Below, in pieces: positions 11,645 to 21,200 of a stretch of DNA of 64,000 nucleotides. Both the position numbers and the translations under genes were made by a program. The notes under the pieces were generated by a model that worked only from the letters and a program-made list of their open reading frames with translations, was not told the DNA's origin and searched no databases. The stretch comes from Linum tenue (Eukaryota > Streptophyta > Magnoliopsida > Malpighiales > Linaceae), in NCBI GenBank assembly GCA_946122785.1, contig CAMGYJ010000011.1, positions 23,561,007-23,625,006 of the forward strand. Direction: 5' to 3'. Each line of letters begins with the position of its first letter. The stretch's first letter is position 1.

Positions 11645-13482
11645 GGTTTTAAGTATTAATATATGGGTTGTTGACCCTAGCATTTGCCACGAAGTTGACT
11701 TGCTCCTCCGGTGTGGTTGCCTCCTTCATTGCTTGGCACTCCGCCATCTCGTGGCTAGTACTCAAGCACCAGTCGCACGACATACTGTTTTCCTTGCCTT
11801 TTATCTTCAAGCATAACCTCAAGAAACTTATCCAACTTTGCCTCAAGTGGAGCACTCGCTCCCATGCTTCTCACTCCCCTTTCATTGCTTCTTCTTCCAC
11901 TTCTAGTCAACCCCCAATCATACCCCCTAAGGGTCATATCTTCTAGGATCTCAGTTATTAGGGGCGGAGCCATATTCATCAACTTCCCCTGACACAAGGA
12001 GTCAATAAGGATCTTATCTTCTTGCATTAGGCCTCCGTAGAAGGTTTCAATCCGAAACTGTTCTTCAAACTCGTGGTGAGGGCACTGAAGAAAGTAATCA
12101 GAGTACCGCTCCCAAGCATCCCTCAAGGTAGGACGGTTTAATTGTAACACCCTAACCTGGCCGGGTACTACTTTTACTAAAATGCCCTTGATAAATGAAA
12201 TACTCAAATCTTAAATTGCAGCTGGGAAAATTCTACTAAATAAAATACTGAAAACACGCACTTGCAGTTCAAAGCAACGCCCTAACACATGGACAAACTC
12301 AATACTTAAAATCTCAAAATGATCTCCAGTCTATACTCATAATCATAAATGTAAATAACTAATAATCTCTAACGTTGTTGCTACTGAAAACCTTGACTAA
12401 GCATCCTCCGTGACGCTTATACTGCTCTCCTTTAGCTGGCTGCCCTCGAACTCGCTGCTCACTAACTGCTCCTCTAGCTCTTCAAACTGGTGAGTGAGAT
12501 GGGATCAGTCTACGCCCTTACGTTTAACATCTTATTAATACTTGATCACTTTACTTAACTTAGTAGAAGTTGTTTCGTACTTCCACTATTAAAAATCTTA
12601 ACTCTTAAAACTGTATTCTTAAAGCTCAAATCTCAACTTAAATTCTTGACTGACACGGGGATCCCTCACTAGCTAGTCCGGTTGCCAACTCATACGTATG
12701 AGAAGCCCTCCAGGCTTTCCTTAAACTTAAACTTATCGTGGAAGGCTATTCTTCCACAATTCTCAAGAACATAACTGCTGCTCATCTTAAAAATCTCAAG
12801 AGCATAATTGCTGCTCAACTTAACTATCTCAAGAGCATAACTGCTGCTCTATTTGAAAATATCAAATGGCAACGGACTGACGCTAGTGACTAAAAACACT
12901 TAAAACGACTTCACCTTCTTGAAGGTGAGTTACTTCTTAAAAAGAACTTGTTCTTAAACTTTAACAATAACTTATATTCGTAAAATTTCAAAGTACATAA
13001 TAAAAATTCACTTCAAGTCATAATTCAAACAAGGCACATATCATCAATCATAATCATGCAATCTCAAACATGAATCAAATACTGCACATACATCACGTAA
13101 ATCAATACTCGAAAATACTCAAGGAAAATACTTGAAGAACACGTAAGGCGTAGAATTTACCCCCTTTACACTCACCTGACTATATAGCTAAAATCCATCG
13201 GCTTCATGAACTAGGTACTCCAAAAGATGTCATGGAACAGCTTAGCATTTAATCGACAATGCTCCTCGATCAACTCCATTCGTCTAGGTCGCCAAAAATC
13301 AACCACAACAAATCGCCCAAGCCATGTTAAAGCACCTCCCATATACGTACATATTTCATTAACCATTTTATGAATATTAAAACCATTTCCGCTTTTAGAT
13401 GTTTTCTCTCCGACTCCTTGTTTCAGCCCTCCTGCTTGTCATAAGCAGGGAGCTGACGTAGTAGAAGGGAGTGGCCGTCGTT

Positions 13483-13512
13483 CACTCCTCCTCCTCCTCC
13501 TCCTCCTCCTCG
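13483..13512. repeat. (TCC)n microsatellite
   Basis: About nine TCC/CTC units within the solo LTR. Confidence 0.85.
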
Positions 13513-13815
13513 TTTAAGCAGGCAGCTGACGTCGTGGCGAGGTGCGACTCCTGCTTGCTCAGCGGACCATCTTCCTGCTTGCTTAAGCAGGCTGCTGACA
13601 TAGTCGAGGGGAGATTTGCAGTAATAACCAGTCATCCAGCCATTAGTAGGTTTATAGAAGCAGGCTGGTCCACTAGGAAGCAGGCTGGTCTACCGATACA
13701 AATCGCCACTTTTGCCCTCCTACTGGAACGCAGCAGAGAGCCGCTATCCTGCTAGCAAGCAGGTCTCGTAGGGGTTTACCCGCCTTCCGAATACAGTAGA
13801 GAGCCGCTTCGAAGC

Positions 13816-13833
13816 GGGGGGGGGGGGGGGGGG
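13816..13833. repeat. Poly-G tract
   Basis: A run of 18 G inside the solo LTR. Confidence 0.9.
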
Positions 13834-14203
13834 TCGACCAGGTCCTCGACTGAGGAGATGCGGGGTTGCAATGGAGATAGGGGTTGCTGCGGTTTTGGGT
13901 GACTTCCGCTAGCAGTTTAGGGTTTAGGTTAATTTTATGCTCTGTGGTAAAAGAAGTCGAGAGGGAAATTTAGAATAAACCCATGGGGTGTTTTGGGAAT
14001 TTTCCGATTAGTTGTATCGAGTGAGTTTAATCTGAAACTCGGTGAATGTCCATAACTTCCTCATTTTATGTCGAAACTCGACACCGTTTGAGCCGAGGGA
14101 TTGCATTTTTAGTCCTCATCGATATTACGATGAAATTTGAGAAATTTCCCCGAGGGTAGGATAGTCATTTTGACTTTTGGCAATATCAGGGTGTAACATT
14201 AAT

Positions 14204-15380
14204 CATGATTAATCGACTTGTTTAACTCAATATTGAGGGTTGCCCTAACTCAACCTAGTTTAGGTGGCTTAGAAAGCGGAAGGAAAACCAACTCGATTGA
14301 GTCTCCCTTAAAAGGGGGATTCTCCTCTCTAAACTAGGCTAAGGTGGCAAATTAGATTACTAGCACCTAAATGCACAAATTTAAGGGTGCTAAGCACAAT
14401 TATGCATAATCCCTAGGTTGCTAAGCACCTAAATGCACAAACCTAAGGATGCTAAGCACAAAACATACACAACCCCTAAGTTGCTAAGCAAAAGCATGCA
14501 CAATCATGGTGAATAATGGCTCAATCATTGAATTGAACAATACCCAATGACAATCATCCAAAAACATACAAGAAAACTACATGGTAGAGTTAGGGTTTCA
14601 CTACACCCAAGTGAAAGGAGGTCTACTCCATGCTAGAAGTGGGAAGAACAAAAGGGAAAAAGGTGGAATCCATCTTTGGGGATGCCTCCTCTCTTCTTGA
14701 CCCTTGAGTTGAGCTTCCCATGGGGAAATCTTCCCAAAATCTGCCTTGAAGCCAAACCCTAACCTTCTTCTTCCCTTTGGTTATGTTTCTCTCACTAGAA
14801 TGCTGAAGAAGGTGTTTCTCACAAAAGTGGGCTCTCCCCTCTCTCCTCCTTTCAGCTCAACTTTCAAACCCGAGAAGAGCTGAATTCACGGCTGTGAACT
14901 CAAAGCGTGCGCCAAAACGCTCCGCATCGCCACGTCTATTCACGGTCAACTGCCTTGTTCACGGTCTTAGTGACCGTGAACTCACTTCGCGTCAGTAACC
15001 TTCACATTGGCCCTGGACGCCTCGCGATTCACGGTCAACTCCTCTTCTTCACGGTCTTGCATGACCGTGAACTCCTTCAGTTAGCCGTGAACTGGCTCTT
15101 TTTGACCTCTTTTCCCGATTTTCGATCCTTTTCGCCAATATTTCGACTTCGAGGCTGGTTTCACCTGTTAAATCCTGAAACACACTCAAACACGAAGAAC
15201 CTAGCGTAAAACCAACCTTTAATGAGCGAATTTGGCATAAACATCTAGGTAAAACGGGGGCAAAACATGTGCAATTAGGCCCGAATCATTTGGTTATGCA
15301 CCTTTGCAAAACTAGATCATGTTTAGCTAGATTATGCAAGAGTGCATAACCAAGGGTTATGCATCCTATCTAGAGCCGTC
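14204..15380 (-). repeat. LTR-like or non-coding retroelement sequence
   Basis: Adjoins the Athila gag relic on its upstream side. It holds roughly 70-bp direct repeats (GCACCTAAATGCACAAA near 14367 and 14427), perfect hairpins built on TTCACGGTC/GACCGTGAA near 14957-15071, and the inverted pair GGTTATGCAC/GTGCATAACC (15292 and 15339). No protein is encoded. It is probably LTR or leader sequence of the same retroelement, but I could not fix its ends. Confidence 0.4.
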
Positions 15381-15424
15381 GTTTAGCTATGAATTTTTTT
15401 TACGGGAGCTATGGAAATTTAAAA

Positions 15425-15720
15425 ATATGTGCAATTCGAGAGGTGGTAAATATACTAGATTCATGGATATAGAACAAAAAGAATTGATGAATTCATAGAG
15501 TGGTGGATTCATGGATTAGTGAATTTGATTCATGGATACATCTAAATATTGGACCAATATGTAAATTTTAAAAAGTTTAGGTACTGAAATGTCATAATAA
15601 AAATTCTTAGATACCAAAACTTAAATTTGTAAGAATAATTTTTATAATAAAATTAAATATTAGGTATCAAGATGTAACTATAAAAGTTATATATACTAAA
15701 ATGTAATTTTCCACAAGTTT
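15425..15720. mobile_element. Degenerate hAT-type MITE
   Basis: GAGAGGTGGTAAAT followed by repeated GGATTCATGGATT phrases matches the family seen cleanly at 44671-45124 and 63807-64000. The termini are too decayed for a TSD. Confidence 0.5.
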
Positions 15721-15779
15721 AGGCAGAAGTAGGGATTTTTCCAAAAATAGCACCTTAAAAAAAATTTACAAAAATAACA

Positions 15780-17500
15780 CCCAACCCACACAAATTCCAA
15801 AAATAGCACCTTTCATCCTAAACCACACCTTCAAGGTGCGTTTTATGTGCAAACCGCACAACGGGGGAGCGGTCCACGCTAGGGCAGCCCGAAAACAGCA
15901 CTCTCAGCGTGCGGTCCATGTTCCCGAGACGGCGGTCCCCAGCACCATTGGATGAGGCGGCGATCCAACGGCTAACCGCGCGCGAGCGCAGCGATCCGCG
16001 TCAGGGATCGAAAACAGCGCGCCTGGCGAACGGTCAGCGCCTCGGACACCGTGAACCGCGCCCTCCTGGTGCGGTTTTGGAATCGGCAAAATTACAAGAC
16101 CGCCCCTGGAGGGTGCGGTCTGAAAAGTATAAATACCCTCTCCCTCTCCTCATTTTTTCACACCATAACCCATTCTTCTCTCTCTCTAAAATTATCTCTC
16201 TATCCATCCCCTCCCCTCCCAAAAGCCTAGGAAATAGTGGTATATTGGTTGCGGCTAAGTCCGATCTGCCATCAGAAAATATTTCTTTGGCTTTTCCTTT
16301 AAAACCAGCCGAATCTCTGTCCGACTTTCGCGAAAAAATGGACAAGTGGTTCCAAGAAGAGGGAATTTATTATGATGAATTTCAAGTGGTACGTACTCAT
16401 TTACCAATGTTGTTGTTATAACCTTTTCAATTAATCTATGTACTAATGTTGTTGTTATTCTCTTGTAGGTTGGGGACGACGTGGATATATACAACCAACG
16501 GTATTATGTTGATCAAGGGGCTAGTGATCCAACCGTGTTGTACGACCAACCCAACCATCATTCAAGGGATGTTTGGAACGATCACGAGGTACATACAATT
16601 CTTCATCATTTCTCTTTCTTTTAATTTGTTAACGTACTTAGTGGAATATAAAATAAATTTGATAATTTTTAATCGTATTGGTTGTTTTCAATAATTTAAT
16701 CGAATACATAGCACCACTTACTTAGACTCTTTATAAAGAGATGCATGCCTAAGGAAATGGGATTTTAAGCGATTATCATGATCCTCCCACTCCCTAAAAA
16801 AATTGGGTTTTGAGCTATCCTCGGATCCCCCCTTTTTCTGTCAAAAAGGCTGTGTTTCTAAGAAGATGTATACCTCTTCTAAGAGTCTTACTAGTGTTGC
16901 ATTGTATTCGGTTAAATTATTTAAAACAACCAATACGATTAAATTATTTAAAACAACCAATACGATTTATGTGTGTGTACAATTATAATTTTATTAATTT
17001 CAAATATTTGAATATGTATCTCTTTAAATTATTATTCATTTAAAATGTTATTTAATTTAATTAATTAAGTATGTTTACTTTATGAAATTATGAATATATC
17101 TTGGAAAAAACCTTGAATTATTTTAATTTGTTTGTTAATAATATAATTATAATATAATTATGGTCAAACTTAATTCATTTATTTTAATTAATTTAGTTAT
17201 AAAAAAACTATTACTAGTATATCATAAATAAAGTTAAATTTTTCGCTAGGAGGCATACCAAATACACCACTATAGGGTTACGACCAATGTGCTCTCATGG
17301 AACGACATTATCTTGCCCTTTCTCAAAATTGCACGGTTGGAGTCGATTAGGCATTTTTCGGGCATAAAAATCGATCGTCAGCTCATCACTGCATTGGTGG
17401 AGAGATGACGAAAAAAGACACATTGCTTGAACTTTCGCGAAGGAGAGTGCACCATCACTCTAAAAGAGGTCGTCATCCTAATTATGGCTATGAAATATTT
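15780..17500 (+). pseudogene. Plant mobile domain (PMD) gene relic
   Basis: A TATA-like TATAAATA lies at 16128-16135, behind a GC-rich leader with repeated GTGCGGT motifs. A first exon ends at EKMDKWFQEEGIYYDEFQV, before a GTACGT donor near 16390. A second exon begins after CTCTTGTAG (near 16469) and encodes GDDVDIYNQRYYVDQG... to NHHSRDVWNDHE, before a GTACAT donor near 16590. The third part, near 17298-17480, encodes the conserved PMD core: WNDIILPFLKIARLESIRHF, IDRQLITALVER, then FREGECTITLKEVVIL. It has an in-frame TGA where Trp is expected (ERW) and a frame break just upstream. PMD proteins occur both as host genes and inside MULE and Gypsy elements. Here the gene is truncated after the core and looks dead. 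Confidence 0.7.
16912..16968. repeat. Tandem duplication in PMD intron
   Basis: The unit TTAAATTATTTAAAACAACC plus ATACGA occurs twice in a row. Confidence 0.9.
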
Positions 17501-17599
17501 GACGAATTAATAGCATTTTAACATAATTAAAAAAAATCATTTTAACATGTTTGAATAATATAAGAGAAAATGAAAAAAATTTCTATAAAAAAATAATTT

Positions 17600-18291
17600 T
17601 GAAACGGTGGTCAGGGTTTTGCTTTTGCCTTTTGCTTACATACTCGATTTCGAATCAAAACTTTGCAAGTATCTCTTTCTCGGCAATCATTCAATCTCTC
17701 TACGCTAGGCCAGGGTTCATCTTCTCTACTTTCCTCTTCCTCGATCGCTCTCTCTCGCGCTTGACCTAACATTGCTACTGTAAGTCCCCCACCTCTGCTG
17801 TTCAAAACCAATGGCATTCTTTCCGGCGTAGGAATTTCGCTTTTGTTTCTTCCAATGGAGTCTCGTTCCTAAATGTACTGCTCTGCTTTACTTGTTTATA
17901 GACCAGTGTGAATCGTTCAATTTGTCCTTGCCGTTTATCTAAATTCGCACTCTTGCCATGTTTGACAGGTTCGTTTTACCGTCTTCCGCTTGCTGCTTCT
18001 GCTCTGCAACCGGCTTCTTTCTTTTGGTGAATTTCGGGCTCCAGTGAGCCCTGGATCGATCATTTGTTCATTGCTTCGTTTATTTACCGGGGACGGTTTT
18101 CCAGTCTGATCACTTGAGTTTGTGATAGTTTTTCCCCCCTGATCGATTTTGGTGACTAGTGAACCTTTGAGCTGGCTGGGGGTTCTTTTCGTGGTGATCT
18201 GCTTTTTATGCTCAATTCATGGACTGCTTTATGGTGTATTTTGCTGGTCTCTCTATAGCTATTGACAGCCTGAATTCTTAATGCATTAAGA
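17600..18291 (+). promoter_or_regulatory. 5' leader region of the diacylglycerol kinase gene
   Basis: A CT-rich stretch (17660-17780) looks like a plant 5' UTR exon. It ends at a possible donor CT|GTAAGT (17778-17783). Acceptors at TCTATAG (near 18258) or TTGACAG (near 18268) would remove a leader intron of about 480 bp before the ATG at 18292. The transcription start is not determined. Confidence 0.5.
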
Positions 18292-21200
18292 ATGGACGAC
18301 GACACAGAAATTGGGATGCCCCTCCCTGGTTGGAACAGCAAGAATCCAACTGAATCCTATGTTTTCATGGTATCCTGCTTTCTTGCTGCTGTGATTGGAA
18401 TTCTGACCATAGCTTACACGGCTTTCCAATGGAGAAGGAATATCAATCTAAGTTGGATGAAGGCTATAGCCAGGTCGAAGAAAAATCCAAAGACGAGGCA
18501 CAAGGTTCCTGCTGCACCGCATACATGGGTGCTTGAGTCCGTGTCTCGTGGAAAGAATCTGAATTGTTGTGTTTGTTTAAAATCCATGACTCCTTCTCAG
18601 ACTCTTGGCCCTATGGTGGCGTCAGATAGTTTTATCCATTGTTGCAGTATATGTGGTGCAGCAGCTCACCTTGGATGCTCTAATAATGCACCCAAGGACT
18701 GCAAATGTGTTTCTATGGTCGGATGTGATAGTGTAATGCATCAATGGGCTGTTCGGTGGACTGAGATAACAGATCAACCTGATGAAACATCCTTCTGCAG
18801 TTATTGTGAGGAGCCATGTAGTGGATCTTTTCTTGGCGGATCACCCATATGGTGTTGCTTTTGGTGTCAACGACTTGTTCATGTTGATTGCCACAGTAGT
18901 ATGTCCAGTGAAACCGGCGATATTTGTGATTTAGGTCCTTATAGAAGGTTGATTTTATCACCACTGTACGTGCAGGAACTTCACCGGAACGTTCCAGGTG
19001 GGTTTTTGAGTTCAATCACTCATGGAGCAAATGAAATTGCTTCTTCTGTGCGTGCAAGTATTAGGATTCAAAGCAAGAAGTACAAACATGGGAGTGAAAA
19101 CTCCATCGACTCGGGCAACAGTGGTAGTATTGGTGATCCGTCCACTGAAACCACAGCTGAGACCCATCCTTGTGCAAATTCTTGCAATGGTGGTGAGGAA
19201 AACTGTGCTGGTAGTCTTAATATGGGGAGTCCTTATCGTGATAGTGCGAATGTGGATAATAAGTTGGAATCAAAACCTAGTTTTAAAAGGAGCGGCTCAC
19301 TGAATCAAAGGGATGAATCACATGTACTAGGTATGAAGCAGAGATACGAGATAATTGATTTGCCATCTGATGCGAGACCCCTCCTCGTTTTCATTAACAA
19401 GAAGAGTGGAGCTCGGCGTGGAGATTCCCTAAAGCAACGCCTGAACTTGCTTCTAAATCCTGTTCAGGTTGATCTATTTAACCATGCTCTTTACTTTTCG
19501 ATGGTCTTCACTTTGTTGTAGATATTTTCTTAATCAAGCAATTATGCACTGGCTGCCACATCATCTTAACTCATATCCTAAAGAGTATGGGATACCAGGG
19601 GAGGGGGATGGGGAAGGAGATGACTCCAGAAATTCCATTTAACTTCGGTGCAAATTTTGTTGGTTCGGATCATGTGGGATATTTGAACATTATCTTTACT
19701 TTGACTAACGGCACTGCCGAGGTTCAATATTTCCTATGTTTTATTTGATTGCATAAAGAAAATGTTGATAAACAGAGACATAGTACATAAAATTAAATTT
19801 ATTACTAAATGATGTTGTGTGGTACCGGTCATGATTACAAATAGTTATGGAAGGTGTATGTTGTTCCCTAATCTACTTAGTACTCAAATGCTTCAGTATC
19901 TCTGGTTTTATGCTTGCTAATATATGTTTGAAGTTGCTAATTTGGAAATCTTAATTTTAGTTCACTAGAAACATGGCTTAAAAATTGTATATTTATTATT
20001 TGTTTAATCATATTGATTACTCAAGCTGTAACTTTTCTGCTGGATTACATTGCCCCCATTCTATTCAAGGTGACTTAAGCTTATTTTGTTGCTCCGTCAC
20101 TGTCTTACAGGTCTTTGAGTTGAGTTCAGTACAGGGTCCGGAAGTAGGACTTTATCTTTTCAGGAAGGTGCCTCACTTTAGAATTCTTGTTTGTGGTGGA
20201 GATGGCACTGTGGGCTGGGTTCTTGATGCTATTGACAAGCAAAATTTTGTCTCTCCACCTCCTGTATCTATTCTGCCTGCTGGAACTGGAAATGATCTGG
20301 CCAGAGTACTGTCATGGGGAGGTGGTTTGGGGGCACTGGAAAGACAAGGAGGTCTCTGCACTTTAATGCATGACATTGAGCATGCTGCTGTTACTGTCCT
20401 CGATAGGTGGCAGGTGGGGATTATCAACAATCAAGGGAAACAGCTCCAATCACCAAAATTTATGAACAACTATCTTGGCAAGTGAATGCCTCTGTGATTT
20501 TAGATTCAATGTGTGGTCTAGTTTTGCTTTTTGATGGTTCTTCAACTAAGCTAATCAGAACAATGTTATGGTTTGCTTAATTGTGTTGGCTTACTATTTC
20601 TAGCATTTGTTTGTAGGTGTCGGGTGTGACGCCAAGGTTGCTCTTGAAATCCACAATTTGAGGGAGGAAAACCCTGAGAAGTTCTATAACCAGGTACAGA
20701 CTGTTCGCATTAATATGAGCTGTGCTTTAAATGATGGAAGTAACATCACCGGAACCAGGGAGGAGGATGCTTGTGTTACCCTAGATAAGCAAACTAGACT
20801 TAAAAACTATTCAAATTAGCTAGGCGTTTTAACTGTAGGAGCATTTTTGTCAAGAGATAGTATCCTAGGATTTTTTTTCCTTGATGAATTTGGCAAGTGA
20901 GATGGTTTAGCTGGATAGATGATGAGGCCTTGGGTTTTTGTGCTTTACATCATATTTTGATTTCACAGCCTAATGTATAACTCATCTTGGCTGGAATACG
21001 GACATGTTTGTTTCAGTTTATGAACAAAGTTCTTTATGCAAGAGAAGGTGCAAAGAATATGATGGACCGTACATTTGCTGATTTCCCATGGCAAGTCAGG
21101 GTGGAAGTTGATGGGGTTGAGATAGAGGTCCCAGAGGTTAGTACTGTTGTTCAAAATTCTCGTTCACATGTGAATTTTTGTTCTGGTTTGGTTTCTCCCT

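Larger units (their letters stand above)
10810..12137 (-). pseudogene. Athila-type Gypsy gag relic
   Basis: Read on the minus strand, 12137 down to 11654 encodes a gag domain typical of Athila-group plant Gypsy elements: LRDAWERYSDYFLQCPHHEF, ETFYGGL and GKLMNMAPPLITEILEDM. Towards 10810 comes the proline-rich tail with NPGWMNHPNFAWESP, a variant of the common plant gag motif YNPGWRNHPNFSW. That motif is split by the insertion at 11010-11644. Joining the two sides and counting the TSD once restores it, apart from a TAA where Tyr is expected. The upstream half of gag is missing beyond the solo LTR. No RT or integrase is present. Confidence 0.75.
12143..14198. mobile_element. Solo LTR, Gypsy-like (2056 bp)
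   Basis: Starts TGTAACACCCT and ends AGGGTGTAACA, flanked by the perfect 5-bp TSD TTAAT (12138-12142 and 14199-14203). TG...CA ends, the short inverted terminus and a 5-bp TSD define an LTR. With no internal region present it is a solo LTR, left by recombination between two LTRs. TGTAACACCC-type ends are common in plant Gypsy LTRs, so a Gypsy origin is inferred. Inside are direct repeats of AAGAGCATAACTGCTGCT-like units near 12765-12850, a (TCC)n run and a poly-G tract. Confidence 0.85.

Noticed and set aside
13423..13755. Frames across the (TCC)n region
   Set aside because: Ser- or Gly-run products of a microsatellite in a solo LTR.
15904..16421. 170-codon and 103-codon frames over the GC-rich leader
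   Set aside because: Leader repeats (GTGCGGT) and the TATA box lie inside them; the supported coding part starts only downstream of the TATA box.
19022..19303. 93-codon frame within DGK exon 1
   Set aside because: Alternate-frame shadow of the kinase coding sequence.
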